Numbered from the stretch's first letter, positions 1 to 10,716 are shown. The stretch: 35,754 bases of DNA from Clostridia bacterium (GCA_017451735.1 JAFTNU010000078.1:1-35754); one strand, 5' to 3'. The notes: generated by a model not told the origin, from the sequence alone. Program-made: numbers and translations.

Positions 1-1107
<1,107 letters not shown>

Positions 1108-1109
<2 letters not shown>

Positions 1110-1230
1110 TTCGCCCGATAACCGTCGCATTTCTGCGTTGCCCCTCGTCTCAAAACGCTCGATGTAGGTTACTACACCGTCGCGCTTTTCGCTCGGTTGC
1201 GCCTTGAACTGCTCGGCTCTCGAACGAATC
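1108..1230. repeat. 123-bp imperfect palindromic element at the ilvC stop
   Basis: The ends are exact inverted repeats, GATTCG (1108-1113) and CGAATC (1225-1230). The centre is a perfect small hairpin, TGTAG-GTTA-CTACA (1163-1176), and partial complementarity runs between. The whole block can fold into one long imperfect hairpin. It begins inside the TGA of ilvC. Its shape is that of a miniature palindromic (REP- or MITE-like) intergenic element; it could also act as a transcript-end or processing structure. No second copy is visible in this window. Confidence 0.55.
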
Positions 1231-1424
1231 ACTGTAGCCGGATGGAATATTTTGGCTCCGTCACCTTCTTGTAGGGGACGCGCCTCGATGTCCCGTATCC
1301 CCGACCAACCCTACGGCTAAAACCGTAGGGAAGAAGGCTACCGTAAAGGCACACAAGCGTCGCGGTGCTTGTGTGCCCCATACAGTAACTTTCCAAAGAA
1401 CATTGCTCTCAGGAGGGAATTATC
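1231..1424 (+). other. ilvC-ilvD spacer with two hairpins
   Basis: No gene is seen here. There are two clean stem-loops: CCCTACGG with CCGTAGGG (1309-1330, loop CTAAAA) and GGCACACAAGC with GCTTGTGTGCC (1348-1377). Neither is followed by a T run, so they are not typical terminators. They may be mRNA-stability or processing structures separating the ilvC and ilvD messages. No convincing promoter was found. The ilvD ribosome site AGGAGG is at 1411-1416. Confidence 0.5.
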
Positions 1425-3086
1425 ATGATCAAAGATACCATTGTGAACGGTTGCGACAACGCGCCTCACCGTTCTCTTTACAACGCCTTGGGTCTGACCG
1501 AGGAGGAGCTGCAAAAGCCGCTGATCGGCATCGTTTGCTCCTACAACGAGATCGTGCCCGGTCATATGAACCTGGATAAGATCGCCCAGGCGGTCAAGCT
1601 TGGTGTTGCTCTGGCAGGCGGCACACCTATTATGTTTCCCGCCATTGCCGTTTGTGACGGCATTGCCATGGGACACGAGGGCATGAAATACTCGCTGGTC
1701 ACCCGTGATCTGATCGCCGATTCCACCGAGGCCATGGTCAAGGCACACGGCTTTGACGGCCTTGTGATGATTCCCAACTGCGACAAGAACGTGCCCGGTC
1801 TGCTCATGGCGTCGGCGCGTCTCAATATCCCCACGGTATTCGTCAGCGGCGGGCCCATGCTGGCCGGTCGCGTGGGCGGCAAAAAGACCAGCCTTTCCTC
1901 TATGTTCGAGGCAGTCGGCGCTTACCACGCAGGCAAGATCGACGACGCCAAGCTGAATGAGTTTGAGTGCAAGACCTGCCCCTCCTGCGGCTCCTGCTCG
2001 GGTATGTACACCGCCAACTCCATGAACTGCCTGACCGAGGTGCTCGGCATGGGTCTCTCCGGCAACGGCACCATTCCCGCACCCTATTCCGCCCGCATCC
2101 AGCTTGCCAAGCACGCGGGGATGCAGGTGATGGAGCTGGTGAAAAAGAACATCCGTCCCCGTGATATTATGACGGCATCCGCCATTCGTAATGCCATCAC
2201 CGCCGACATGGCCCTGGGCTGCTCCACCAACTCCATGCTCCATCTGCCCGCCATCGCCAACGAGTGCGGTGTAAAGTTTGATCTGGAGGAGGTCAACGCC
2301 ATCAGCGAAAAGACTCCTAACCTTTGTCATCTGGCGCCCGCAGGCCCCACCTACATGGAGGATCTGAACGAGGCAGGCGGCGTTTACGCCGTGCTGAAGG
2401 AGATCTCCAAGCTGGGTCTGCTGGATACCTCGGTCATGACCTGCACGGGCAAGACCATGGCAGAGAATATTGCAAATGCAGAGATCTTGGACGATACCGT
2501 CATCCGCCGTGTATCCAATCCTTACAGCAAGACCGGCGGCATCGCCGTGCTCAAGGGTAACCTCGCCCCCGACGGATGCGTGGTCAAGCGCGCCGCCGTG
2601 GCGCCCGAAATGCTGGTGCATGAGGGCCCTGCAAAGGTTTATGAAAGTGAAGAAGAGGCGATCGCCGCCATCCACGGCGGCAAGATCGTGGCAGGCGACG
2701 TGGTGGTGATCCGCTATGAGGGACCCGCAGGCGGTCCCGGTATGCGCGAGATGCTCAATCCCACCTCTGCCATTCAGGGCATGGGACTGGGCTCCTCCGT
2801 GGCGCTGATCACCGACGGACGCTTCTCGGGTGCCACCCGCGGCGCCTCCATCGGCCATTGCTCTCCCGAGGCGGTCAGCGGCGGTCCCATCGCCTATGTG
2901 AAGGATGGCGATATCATCTCAATTAACATTCCCGAATACAGGATCGAATTGAAGGTATCCGACGAGGAAATGCAGAAGCGCCGCGCCGAGATGCCCATTA
3001 AGAAAAAGGAAAACATCTCCGGCTACCTCAAGCGCTATGCCGCTATGGTCAGCTCTGCCGATAAGGGCGCTATTCTCAACTACTGA
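1425..3086 (+). CDS. ilvD: Dihydroxy-acid dehydratase
   Basis: IlvD/Edd-family dehydratase of 553 residues, full length. It converts dihydroxyisovalerate and dihydroxymethylvalerate to the 2-keto acids of valine and isoleucine. The start is an ATG 8 nt after AGGAGG. Iron-sulfur and metal motifs are PNCDKNVPG (Cys119, Asp120) and [19 protein letters not shown] (Cys185-Cys191 region). The N-terminal segment reads VPGHMNL, with Gly where the oxygen-tolerant [2Fe-2S] enzymes carry a Cys. From family knowledge this suggests the oxygen-labile [4Fe-4S] type, fitting an anaerobe; that point is inference. A short gap of about 17 bp leads into the next gene. Confidence 0.97.
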   Translation: MIKDTIVNGCDNAPHRSLYNALGLTEEELQKPLIGIVCSYNEIVPGHMNLDKIAQAVKLGVALAGGTPIMFPAIAVCDGIAMGHEGMKYSLVTRDLIADSTEAMVKAHGFDGLVMIPNCDKNVPGLLMASARLNIPTVFVSGGPMLAGRVGGKKTSLSSMFEAVGAYHAGKIDDAKLNEFECKTCPSCGSCSGMYTANSMNCLTEVLGMGLSGNGTIPAPYSARIQLAKHAGMQVMELVKKNIRPRDIMTASAIRNAITADMALGCSTNSMLHLPAIANECGVKFDLEEVNAISEKTPNLCHLAPAGPTYMEDLNEAGGVYAVLKEISKLGLLDTSVMTCTGKTMAENIANAEILDDTVIRRVSNPYSKTGGIAVLKGNLAPDGCVVKRAAVAPEMLVHEGPAKVYESEEEAIAAIHGGKIVAGDVVVIRYEGPAGGPGMREMLNPTSAIQGMGLGSSVALITDGRFSGATRGASIGHCSPEAVSGGPIAYVKDGDIISINIPEYRIELKVSDEEMQKRRAEMPIKKKENISGYLKRYAAMVSSADKGAILNY

Positions 3087-3103
3087 TAAGAGAGGGAAGA
3101 ACA

Positions 3104-3871
3104 ATGATCGAATACGGATTGCAGATGTACAGTGTACGCGACATCACCAAGGAAAATCTGAAGGACGCTTTGCGTCAGGTAGCCGAGATGGGCTACAAAT
3201 ACGTGGAGTTTGCAGGCTTTTTTGGCAACAGTGCCGAGGATGTGAAGGCCTGGATGGATGAATACGGTCTCAAGTGCAGCGGCACGCATACCGGCTGTGC
3301 CCTGATCACCCCCGATGCCATCAAGGAAACCATCGCCTATCACAAGGCCATCGGCTGCACCAATCTGATCGTTCCCAGCGCCAGATGGAAGACCCCCGAG
3401 GAGCTGGAGTACACCATCGCGCTCTTTAACTACGCCGAGAAGAAGCTGGCCGCCGAGGGCATTACCCTCGGCTACCATAACCACTCCGGTGAGTTCTATG
3501 AGACACCCTACGGCAAGATCGTAGAGGACGAGATCATGGCGCGCACCAACGTGGAGATCGAGATCGACACCTTCTGGCTCTTCAACGCCGGCATCGATCC
3601 CGTGCCATATCTGGAGGCACATAAGGACCGTATCAAGGTGATCCACTTGAAGGACGGCGATGTGCAAAGAGACGGTAACGGCTCCTTTGAGAACGCCAAG
3701 AACGGTGCTGTGGGCAAATCCGTGGGTAGCGGCATGGCCCCCGTTAAGGCCGTCCGTGACTGGGCGATCAAGAATCATGTTCTCATGGTCATCGAGTCCG
3801 AGGGATTGGATCCTACCGGTCCTGCCGAGGTCAAGCGCTGCATCGACTTCCTGCGCTCCCTCGAGGCATAA
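3104..3871 (+). CDS. Sugar phosphate isomerase/epimerase-like TIM barrel protein
   Basis: 255-residue protein of the xylose isomerase-like TIM-barrel superfamily (AP endonuclease 2 fold). The putative divalent-metal and acid-base positions are in the expected order: VEF (Glu35), YHNH (124-127), EIEIDTFW (Glu153, Asp155), IHLKDGD (His181, Asp184) and VIESEG (Glu231). Members act on keto-sugars, inosose or hydroxypyruvate-like substrates; the substrate here cannot be told. It starts with ATG 8 nt after GAGGGA and lies between ilvD and leuC with gaps of about 17 and 30 bp, so it is probably co-transcribed with BCAA genes. No BCAA step requires this fold, so its presence is unexplained. Confidence 0.85.
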   Translation: MIEYGLQMYSVRDITKENLKDALRQVAEMGYKYVEFAGFFGNSAEDVKAWMDEYGLKCSGTHTGCALITPDAIKETIAYHKAIGCTNLIVPSARWKTPEELEYTIALFNYAEKKLAAEGITLGYHNHSGEFYETPYGKIVEDEIMARTNVEIEIDTFWLFNAGIDPVPYLEAHKDRIKVIHLKDGDVQRDGNGSFENAKNGAVGKSVGSGMAPVKAVRDWAIKNHVLMVIESEGLDPTGPAEVKRCIDFLRSLEA

Positions 3872-3901
3872 TTTATACGATTTGAAAAGAGGAAATAACC
3901 A

Positions 3902-5161
3902 ATGGGAATGACAATGACGCAAAAGATCCTTGCCGCTCATGCGGGCTTGGATAAGGTCGAGGCAGGGCAGCTGATCTTAGTGGATCTGGACCGGGTTCTC
4001 GGTAACGACATCACCTCTCCTGTGGCGATCCGCGAGTTTGAAAAGCTCGGCGCCACCGCAGTATACGACAAGGACAAGGTGACCATGGTCATGGATCACT
4101 TTGCTCCCAATAAGGATATCAAGGCGGCAGAGCAGTGCAAGATGTGCCGCAGCTTCTGCAACGAGTATGATGTGACCCACTTCTACGACGTGGGTCGTAT
4201 GGGCATCGAGCATGCGCTCCTGCCCGAAAAAGGCCTGGTCGTCTCCGGTGATGTGGTCATCGGTGCTGACTCTCACACCTGTACCTACGGCGCACTGGGA
4301 GCCTTCTCCACCGGTGTCGGCTCTACCGATATGGCTTGCGGCATGGCAACCGGTAAGGCCTGGTTTAAGGTGCCCTCTGCCATTCGCTTCAATCTGAAGG
4401 GCAAGCTGAACCCCTTCGTTTCGGGTAAGGACGTGATCCTGCATATCATCGGCATGATCGGCGTGGACGGTGCGCTTTACCGCTCCATGGAGTTTGCGGG
4501 AGAGGGTGTTTCGGCGCTGTCGGTTTACGACCGCCTGACCATTTCCAACATGGCCATCGAGGCAGGTGCCAAGAACGGCATCTTCCCGGTGGATGAGCAG
4601 ACCCTTGCTTATATTGCCGAGCACAGCGACAGAGCGCCTGTGGTCTACGAGGCTGATGCCGACGCTGTGTATGACGAGACCTATGAGATCGATCTCTCCA
4701 GGATCAAGTCTACCGTTGCCTTCCCCCATCTGCCCGAGAACACCAAGACCATCGACGAGGTGGGCGAGGTCAAGATCGACCAGGTGGTCATCGGCTCCTG
4801 CACCAACGGCCATTATAAGGATCTTGCCGAGGCGGCAAGCATTCTCAAGGGTAAGAAGGTGGCCGATCACGTTCGCGCCATCATCATTCCTGCCACTCAG
4901 GATATTTACCTCAAGGCCATCGAAAACGGCCTTGTCAAGATCTTCATCGAGGCAGGCTGTGTGGTCTCCACCCCCACCTGCGGTCCCTGTCTTGGCGGAC
5001 ACATGGGCATTCTTGCCGCAGGTGAGCGTGCCGTTGCCACCACCAACCGTAATTTCGTGGGACGTATGGGTCACGTGACCTCCGAGGTCTATCTTGCCAG
5101 CCCTGCCGTAGCGGCGGCAAGTGCTATTGCAGGCAAGATCGCCGATCCCGCAAAGGTTTGA
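3902..5161 (+). CDS. leuC: 3-isopropylmalate dehydratase large subunit
   Basis: Aconitase-family large subunit of 419 residues, the compact bacterial/archaeal two-subunit type. With LeuD it isomerises 2-isopropylmalate to 3-isopropylmalate through a [4Fe-4S] cluster. Cluster ligands are visible as Cys300 (GSCTNG) and Cys360/Cys363 (TCGPCLGG). [22 protein letters not shown] is the usual aconitase substrate and cluster loop. The chosen ATG follows AGAGGA at 3888-3893; a second ATG three codons later is possible. It is followed after 16 bp by leuD. In this size class LeuC and homoaconitase are hard to separate by sequence, but leuD and leuB next door settle the role. Confidence 0.95.
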   Translation: MGMTMTQKILAAHAGLDKVEAGQLILVDLDRVLGNDITSPVAIREFEKLGATAVYDKDKVTMVMDHFAPNKDIKAAEQCKMCRSFCNEYDVTHFYDVGRMGIEHALLPEKGLVVSGDVVIGADSHTCTYGALGAFSTGVGSTDMACGMATGKAWFKVPSAIRFNLKGKLNPFVSGKDVILHIIGMIGVDGALYRSMEFAGEGVSALSVYDRLTISNMAIEAGAKNGIFPVDEQTLAYIAEHSDRAPVVYEADADAVYDETYEIDLSRIKSTVAFPHLPENTKTIDEVGEVKIDQVVIGSCTNGHYKDLAEAASILKGKKVADHVRAIIIPATQDIYLKAIENGLVKIFIEAGCVVSTPTCGPCLGGHMGILAAGERAVATTNRNFVGRMGHVTSEVYLASPAVAAASAIAGKIADPAKV

Positions 5162-5177
5162 GAAAGGGGAGAACAGT

Positions 5178-5672
5178 ATGAAATTTACCGGAACGGTTAT
5201 CAAATACGGTGACAACGTGGATACCGATGTGATCATCCCCGCCCGTCATCTGAATACCATTGATGTAAAAGAGCTTGCCTCCCACTGCATGGAGGATATC
5301 GACAAGGATTTCCACAAAAAGATCAAAGAGGGCGACATCATGGTCGCGGGGCTGAACTTCGGTTGCGGCTCCTCCCGTGAGCACGCCCCCATCGCCATCA
5401 AGGCAAGCGGCATTTCGCTGGTCATCGCCAAGAGCTTTGCCCGCATCTTCTACCGTAACGCCATCAATATCGGGCTTGCTATCTTAGAGTGCCCCGAGGC
5501 GGCAGAGGCCATCGAAAACGGTCACCAGGTAGAGGCGGATCTGGACGCCGGTTTGATTACCGACCTGACCACGGGCGCCAAATTCAAGACCAATCCCTTT
5601 CCGCCCTTCATCCAGAAGATGATCACCAACGGCGGGCTTGTGGCATCCATCCAAAAGGGCGATTTTTGCTGA
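5178..5672 (+). CDS. leuD: 3-isopropylmalate dehydratase small subunit
   Basis: 164-residue swivel-domain subunit of isopropylmalate isomerase, partner of LeuC. The start is the ATG at 5178, preceded by AAAGGGGAG (5163-5171); a longer frame open from 5121 would run back into leuC and lacks a ribosome site. Family motifs include [11 protein letters not shown] near residue 15, [14 protein letters not shown] in the substrate loop, and the conserved [11 protein letters not shown] segment. Length matches the short-form LeuD. leuB begins 12 bp after its TGA, which indicates tight coupling. Confidence 0.95.
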   Translation: MKFTGTVIKYGDNVDTDVIIPARHLNTIDVKELASHCMEDIDKDFHKKIKEGDIMVAGLNFGCGSSREHAPIAIKASGISLVIAKSFARIFYRNAINIGLAILECPEAAEAIENGHQVEADLDAGLITDLTTGAKFKTNPFPPFIQKMITNGGLVASIQKGDFC

Positions 5673-5684
5673 GAGGTACGAAAC

Positions 5685-6752
5685 ATGGAAAAGAAGATCG
5701 GCTTGCTCAAGGGCGACGGCATCGGTCCCGAGATCGTAGACAGCGCGGTTCGCGTGCTGGAGGCCATCGCCAAGAAATACAACCATAAATTTGAGTTTAC
5801 CCCTTATCTGATCGGCGGCTGTGCCATCGACGCCACCGGCGCACCGCTCCCCGAGGAGACGGTCAAGGGCTGCCTTGCCAGTGACAGCGTGCTGCTGGGT
5901 GCCGTGGGCGGCCCCAAGTGGGATACGCTCCCCGGCAATCTGCGCCCCGAAAAGGCACTGCTCGGCATCCGTGCCGCCATGGAGCTCTTTACCAATCTGC
6001 GTCCCGCCAAGCTCTATCCCGCTCTTGCGGGGGATTGCCCCTTGCGCGCCGATATCGTGGCAAACGGCTTTGACCTGATGATCGTCCGTGAGCTGACGGG
6101 CGGCATCTACTTCGGTGAGCGCGGACTGCGTGAGGGCAAATACGGCGAGGAGGCATACGATACCGAGTGCTACAGCCGTATGGAGATCGAGCGCATCGGC
6201 CGCGTTGCCTTTGAGACCGCCCGCAAGCGCGGCAAAAAGCTGTGCAGCATCGATAAGGCCAACGTGCTGGATACCTCCCGCCTGTGGAGAAAGATCATGC
6301 ACGAGCTTGCAGAAGAGTACCCTGACGTGGAGCTTTCCGACATGCTGGTGGACAACGCCGCCATGCAGTTGGTCAGAAATCCCGCTCAGTTCGACGTGAT
6401 CGTCACCTCCAATATGTTCGGTGATATTCTCTCCGACGAGGCGTCTCAGCTCACCGGTTCCATCGGTATGCTGCCCTCCGCTTCCCTTGGCAGTACCTCC
6501 CGCGGTCTCTATGAGCCCATTCACGGCTCTGCCCCCGACATTGCGGGCAAGCACATTGCCAACCCCATTGCGACCATTCTGTCCGCCGCTATGATGCTTC
6601 GCTACTCCTTCGGCATGAGCGCCGAGGCCGACGATATCGTCCGCGCGGTGGATGAGGTGCTGGAGGCAGGCTGTCGCACGGCTGACCTGGCCCACGGCGC
6701 TCCCGCCATGACCACCGAGGAAATGACCGACGCGATCCTTTCGCGTCTTTGA
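5685..6752 (+). CDS. leuB: 3-isopropylmalate dehydrogenase
   Basis: 355-residue beta-decarboxylating dehydrogenase. It uses NAD+ to oxidise 3-isopropylmalate to 2-ketoisocaproate, the leucine precursor. The start reads [18 protein letters not shown]. Substrate residues are in [11 protein letters not shown]; the hydrophobic pocket typical of IPMDH rather than isocitrate dehydrogenase is seen in [14 protein letters not shown]. Metal-binding acids lie in [19 protein letters not shown], and the adenine-binding site is [13 protein letters not shown]. Its TGA lies within TGAGGTAA, which doubles as the ribosome site of the next gene 9 bp on. Confidence 0.97.
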   Translation: MEKKIGLLKGDGIGPEIVDSAVRVLEAIAKKYNHKFEFTPYLIGGCAIDATGAPLPEETVKGCLASDSVLLGAVGGPKWDTLPGNLRPEKALLGIRAAMELFTNLRPAKLYPALAGDCPLRADIVANGFDLMIVRELTGGIYFGERGLREGKYGEEAYDTECYSRMEIERIGRVAFETARKRGKKLCSIDKANVLDTSRLWRKIMHELAEEYPDVELSDMLVDNAAMQLVRNPAQFDVIVTSNMFGDILSDEASQLTGSIGMLPSASLGSTSRGLYEPIHGSAPDIAGKHIANPIATILSAAMMLRYSFGMSAEADDIVRAVDEVLEAGCRTADLAHGAPAMTTEEMTDAILSRL

Positions 6753-6761
6753 GGTAACGGC

Positions 6762-7943
6762 ATGAATCGCGATGATATGAAGGCGCTCTCCCTGTCGCTT
6801 TCGGGATTGGGCGTTTTCTCCGGACTTTTGCAAAAGCCTCTTTTTGCGCACTTTCTGGCGCTGACCGAGACCGAGGATCGGGCACAGGCAATCCGCGCCT
6901 ACGGTGCGCTCATTCATGAGATATATGAAAAGGGCGGCAATTTTGCCGCCGCCGTGCGTCGTGCGGTGTTGGAGGACGAGAACCCCTACGTGCGGATGCG
7001 CGCGGGGAAGGGGAAGTGCGACAGCGCCATTGAGGATGCCGTCAGACAGGAATTGACCATTCTTTCCCGTTTCGCCTCTCTCACCCCGGCAGATTTTGCG
7101 GCTTACTTTGAAAATGCCCCCTATCTCCCTCCCTTCGGCGCTAAGCAGATCGATCTTTCTGCCGAATATGAGGAGCGGATGGGTGATATCAACAAGCACG
7201 GCTACGGCATTTTTGCCGCCAACGCCATGTTCCGTCTCTCCGATGATTCGGCCATCGAGCCCATTGCCTCCGCTGACCAAGTGTCGCTGGATTCCTTCAT
7301 CGGCTACGAGGAGGAGCGGGGACGGGTGCTGGAGAACACCAAGGCATTTTTGGAGGGACGTCCCGCCGCCAACGTGTTGCTTTACGGCGATGCGGGCACG
7401 GGCAAATCCTCCACTGTCAAGGCGGTGACCAACCATTTCTTTGAGGAGGGCCTGCGCCTGATCGAGATTCGCAAGGATCAACTCTCGCTCCTGCCCCTTG
7501 TTATGGGCAAGATCCGCAGCAATCCCTTGCGCTTTATCATCTTTATTGACGATCTGTCCTTCAATAAGAGCGACGATCATTTCAGTATGCTCAAGGCGGC
7601 ACTGGAGGGCTCCGCGGCGGCTAAGGCCGACAACGCAGTCATTTACGCCACCAGTAACCGCCGTCACATCGTTCGCGAGACCTTTTCCGACCGGGAGGGC
7701 GGGGAGGTTCACCGCAACGACACCATGCAAGAGACCCTGTCCCTGTCCGAGCGCTTCGGCATGACGGTGCTCTTTGCACGGCCCAATAAGCAACTTTACC
7801 TTGAAATCATCCGTGAACTGGCGGCAAAGAACCGTATCGAAATGGATATTGCTGAGCTGGAGACCAAGGCTGAGGCCTTTGCCCTTAACCGCGGTAGCCG
7901 TTCCGCACGCTGTGCCGAGCAGTTTATCGAAAGTCTTATGTAA
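6762..7943 (+). CDS. DUF815-type AAA ATPase
   Basis: 393-residue P-loop ATPase resembling the DUF815/COG2607 family, whose cell role is unknown. Residues 1-170 are a helical N-terminal part with no motif I recognise. The AAA core follows: Walker A GDAGTGKS at 209-216, Walker B FIIFIDD at 258-264, a sensor-1-like YATSNRRHIV, then SDRFGMTVLF-type sequence (here SERFG) and a short lid helix region rich in Arg. It has no transmembrane segment or signal peptide. It is placed between leuB and ilvA with spacings of 9 and 36 bp, so it is probably in the same transcript. A role in leucine synthesis is not implied by the fold. Confidence 0.85.
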   Translation: MNRDDMKALSLSLSGLGVFSGLLQKPLFAHFLALTETEDRAQAIRAYGALIHEIYEKGGNFAAAVRRAVLEDENPYVRMRAGKGKCDSAIEDAVRQELTILSRFASLTPADFAAYFENAPYLPPFGAKQIDLSAEYEERMGDINKHGYGIFAANAMFRLSDDSAIEPIASADQVSLDSFIGYEEERGRVLENTKAFLEGRPAANVLLYGDAGTGKSSTVKAVTNHFFEEGLRLIEIRKDQLSLLPLVMGKIRSNPLRFIIFIDDLSFNKSDDHFSMLKAALEGSAAAKADNAVIYATSNRRHIVRETFSDREGGEVHRNDTMQETLSLSERFGMTVLFARPNKQLYLEIIRELAAKNRIEMDIAELETKAEAFALNRGSRSARCAEQFIESLM

Positions 7944-7979
7944 TGTCGGGAGAACATCTCCCCGAAAGAGAGTGAAAAA

Positions 7980-9176
7980 ATGCTGACGCTGGATAATGTT
8001 TACCGTGCAAGCTACGTCCTCAAGGACGTGGTGAGAAAAACCGATGTCATCTATGCCCCCAAGCTCTGCCCCGGAACCGAGCTGTATCTCAAAACCGAGA
8101 ATCTGCAGGTAACCGGCTCCTTCAAGGTGCGCGGCGCTTACTATAAGATGTCCAAGCTGACCGATGCCGAAAAGGCACGGGGTGTCATTGCCTGTTCGGC
8201 AGGCAACCATGCCCAGGGTGTGGCGCTGGGTGCACAGAAAAACGGCATCAAGGCTGTGATCTGCCTGCCCGCAGGTGCCCCCATCTCCAAGGTGGAGGCC
8301 ACCAAGAGCTATGGTGCCGAGGTCTGCCTGGTGGAGGGCGTTTATGACGATGCTTACCGCAAGACTCTGGAGCTTAGGGACGAAAAGGGCTATACCTTTA
8401 TTCATCCCTTTGACGACGAGGATGTGATCGCAGGCCAGGGCACCATCGCGCTGGAGCTGACCGAGCAACTTTCCGACATCGACGTGGTCCTGGTGCCCGT
8501 GGGCGGTGGCGGACTGATCTCCGGTGTGGCGTACACCCTCAAGACCCTCAATCCCAATGTAAAGGTCTACGGTGTACAGGCAAAGGGCGCGCCCTCCATG
8601 GCAAACTCAATGCACGACGGCAAGATCGAGGAGCTTCCCTCGGTCTCTACCATCGCCGACGGCATCGCCGTGAAAAAGCCCGGCAGCCTGACCTATGAAA
8701 TTTGCAGTCGATATGTGGATGATATCGTCACCGTCAGCGACGACGAGATCTCTGCCGCGATCCTCGCGCTCATGGAGCAGCACAAGCTGGTCACCGAGGG
8801 CGCCGGTGCCGTTTCCGTGGCTGCCGCCATGTTCGGCAAGGTGGATCTGAAGGGCAAAAAGGCAGTCTGCCTTTGCTCGGGCGGTAATATCGATGTGACC
8901 ATTCTTTCCCGCGTGATCCAGCGCGGTCTGCTGATGTCGGGCAGAACCTGTCAGTTGACCATCGAGCTGATGGATAAGCCCGGCCAGCTCATGGCGGTGG
9001 CAGGCGTGATCGCAGGGCTTGGCGGTAACGTGATCGAAGTCCACCACGAGCATTCCCGCGGCGGCTCCGATGTGAACGGATGCTACCTGCGCGTGACCCT
9101 TGAAACCAGAAACTTTGAACATATCAACGAGATCAAGAAGGCGCTTGCCGAGCATGGTCTGCGTGTTATTGAATAA
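7980..9176 (+). CDS. ilvA: Threonine ammonia-lyase (threonine deaminase)
   Basis: 398-residue PLP enzyme that deaminates threonine to 2-ketobutyrate, the entry to isoleucine. The PLP Schiff-base lysine is Lys49 in GSFKVRGA; SAGNHAQG (73-80) and the tetraglycine phosphate loop PVGGGGL (173-179) are present. A single ACT-like domain occupies about residues 325-398 (QLTIELMDKPGQLMAVAG). This short architecture is shared by biosynthetic and catabolic (TdcB-like) enzymes of Firmicutes; the BCAA neighbours favour the biosynthetic role. The ATG follows a GAAAGAGAG ribosome site, and a small hairpin (7947-7966) precedes it. Confidence 0.93.
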   Translation: MLTLDNVYRASYVLKDVVRKTDVIYAPKLCPGTELYLKTENLQVTGSFKVRGAYYKMSKLTDAEKARGVIACSAGNHAQGVALGAQKNGIKAVICLPAGAPISKVEATKSYGAEVCLVEGVYDDAYRKTLELRDEKGYTFIHPFDDEDVIAGQGTIALELTEQLSDIDVVLVPVGGGGLISGVAYTLKTLNPNVKVYGVQAKGAPSMANSMHDGKIEELPSVSTIADGIAVKKPGSLTYEICSRYVDDIVTVSDDEISAAILALMEQHKLVTEGAGAVSVAAAMFGKVDLKGKKAVCLCSGGNIDVTILSRVIQRGLLMSGRTCQLTIELMDKPGQLMAVAGVIAGLGGNVIEVHHEHSRGGSDVNGCYLRVTLETRNFEHINEIKKALAEHGLRVIE

Positions 9177-9188
9177 GGAGGAAGCATC

Positions 9189-9572
9189 ATGGCTGAATTG
9201 AAAAAAGTTGCTACCGAAAAGGCTCCCGCCGCCATCGGTCCCTATTCCCAGGCGGTCATCTGTGGCGATATCATCTTCACCTCCGGGCAGATCGGCATCG
9301 ATCCTGCCTGTGGCGAGATCACGGGTCAGAATATTCGCGAGCAGACTGAGCAGGTGATGAAGAATCTGACTGCAGTGCTGGCCGAGGCGGGCACGTCTAT
9401 GGCAAATGCCGTCAAGACCACCTGCTTCCTTGCCGATATTGCCGATTTTGCGGCCTTTAACGAGATTTACGGCAAGTATTTCACCTCCAAGCCCGCCCGT
9501 AGCTGTGTGGCGGTCAAGGCGCTCCCCAAGGGAGCCCTTGTTGAGGTCGAGGTCATCGCCAAGATCGGTTAA
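9189..9572 (+). CDS. ridA: RidA family enamine/imine deaminase
   Basis: 127 residues, the standard RidA (YjgF/YER057c/UK114) size; members form trimers with active sites at subunit interfaces. The catalytic Arg104 is in the signature PARSCVAVKALPKGALVEVE, with Glu119 nearby, and IGPYSQAV is present at residues 16-23. RidA hydrolyses the 2-aminocrotonate and 2-aminoacrylate enamines released by PLP dehydratases such as IlvA. The gene starts 12 bp after ilvA with ribosome site AAGGAGG, so the co-expression matches the chemistry directly. Confidence 0.95.
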   Translation: MAELKKVATEKAPAAIGPYSQAVICGDIIFTSGQIGIDPACGEITGQNIREQTEQVMKNLTAVLAEAGTSMANAVKTTCFLADIADFAAFNEIYGKYFTSKPARSCVAVKALPKGALVEVEVIAKIG

Positions 9573-9650
9573 GAGCACCGAAAACGCATACCGTTAGCAT
9601 ATTTTTCCGCCGCCGAAGGCTACGGCGGAGCTTGAAAGGAAGATAATATT
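9573..9650 (+). other. ridA-ilvE spacer hairpin
   Basis: The 78-bp spacer holds a 7-bp stem-loop, TCCGCCG with CGGCGGA (9606-9629), without a following T run. It is then followed by the ilvE ribosome site GAAAGGAAG. It is most likely an intra-operon structure rather than a terminator. Confidence 0.4.
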
Positions 9651-10670
9651 ATGGCAAAGAAAGATATTGATTGGTCGAGCCTGGGGTTTGGTTATGTCAA
9701 AACCGACTGGCGCTATGTGGCAAATTATAAGGATGGCAAGTGGGATGACGGCGCTCTGACCGAGGATGGCACCATCACCATGAGCGAGTGTGCCGGTGTT
9801 CTGCAGTATGCCCAGACCTGCTTTGAGGGGCTGAAGGCGTACACCACCAAGGATGGCAAGATCGTCTGCTTCCGTCCCGACCTGAACGCCGAGCGCATGG
9901 TTTCCTCCTGTGAGCGTCTGATCATGCCCGAGTTTCCCAAGGAGCGCTTTATCGACGCCGTGAAAAAGGTAGTGGAGGCCAACAAAGATTGGGTTCCCCC
10001 TTACGGCTCCGGTGCCTCTCTTTACCTGCGCCCCTTCATGTTCGGCTATGACTCGGTCATCGGCGTCAAGCCCGCAAAGGAGTATCAGTTCCGTATTTTC
10101 GCCACCCCCGTCGGCCCCTATTTCAAGGGTGGTGTCAAGCCCCTGACGGTTCGCATCAGTGATTATGACCGTGCCGCTCCCCGCGGTACCGGCCATGTAA
10201 AGGCAGGCCTGAACTACGCCATGAGCCTGTATGCCATCACCGACGCCCATGAAAAGGGCTTTGATGAGAATATTTATCCCGATTCCGCCACCCGTACCTA
10301 CGTGGAGGAAACGGGCGGTGCAAACCTGCTCTTTGTGACCAAGGACGGCACCGTTGTCACCCCCAAATCCGATACCATCCTGCCATCTATCACCCGCCGC
10401 TCGCTGATGTATGTGGCAGAGCATATCCTTGGCATGAAGGTAGAGGAGCGCAAGATCCGCATCGACGAGCTTGCTGATTTTGCCGAATGCGGGCTTTGCG
10501 GGACTGCCGCAGTGATCTCTCCCGTGGGTAAGATCGTGGATCACGGCAAGGAGATCGTTTACGGCATGGATGATATGGGCCCTGTAACCAAAAAGCTTTA
10601 TGAGACTCTGCGCGGTATCCAGATGGGGACGATCGAGGCCCCCGCAGGCTGGATCGTAGAAATTTGTTGA
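9651..10670 (+). CDS. ilvE: Branched-chain amino acid aminotransferase
   Basis: 339-residue fold-type IV PLP aminotransferase of the long BCAT (IlvE II) form. It makes the final transamination to Leu, Ile and Val using glutamate. The catalytic lysine is Lys184 in GTGHVKAGLNYA; the usual PLP glutamate lies in YVEETGGANLLF, and the C-terminal phosphate-binding segment reads CGTAAVISPVG. The N-terminal FGYVKTDWRYVANYKDGKW and YAQTCFEGLKAY match family BCATs rather than D-amino acid transaminase. It is the last gene of the BCAA block and is followed by a strong hairpin. Confidence 0.96.
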   Translation: MAKKDIDWSSLGFGYVKTDWRYVANYKDGKWDDGALTEDGTITMSECAGVLQYAQTCFEGLKAYTTKDGKIVCFRPDLNAERMVSSCERLIMPEFPKERFIDAVKKVVEANKDWVPPYGSGASLYLRPFMFGYDSVIGVKPAKEYQFRIFATPVGPYFKGGVKPLTVRISDYDRAAPRGTGHVKAGLNYAMSLYAITDAHEKGFDENIYPDSATRTYVEETGGANLLFVTKDGTVVTPKSDTILPSITRRSLMYVAEHILGMKVEERKIRIDELADFAECGLCGTAAVISPVGKIVDHGKEIVYGMDDMGPVTKKLYETLRGIQMGTIEAPAGWIVEIC

Positions 10671-10683
10671 CAGCTTCCGCATG

Positions 10684-10716
10684 CGCCCCCTCGGCTGTGC
10701 CGAGGGGGCGTTGTTG
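10684..10716 (+). terminator. Terminator after ilvE
   Basis: A perfect 12-bp GC-rich stem, CGCCCCCTCGGC with GCCGAGGGGGCG (10684-10710, loop TGT), is followed by TTGTTG. The T tract is interrupted, but the stem is very strong and it sits between two functionally different operons. Confidence 0.75.

Noticed and set aside
1231-1424. T-box or amino acid attenuator before ilvD
   Set aside because: No T-box sequence, no run of Leu/Val/Ile codons in a small ORF, and no terminator/antiterminator pair with a T tract.
1338-2858. 506-codon minus-strand frame opposite ilvD
   Set aside because: Antisense shadow; composition and absence of motifs as in the other mirror frames.
5484-8468. Open frame of 994 codons on the minus strand
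   Set aside because: It lies opposite leuD, leuB, the ATPase and ilvA, has repetitive His/Gly/Leu-rich composition typical of the antisense of GC-biased codons, and shows no recognisable domain.
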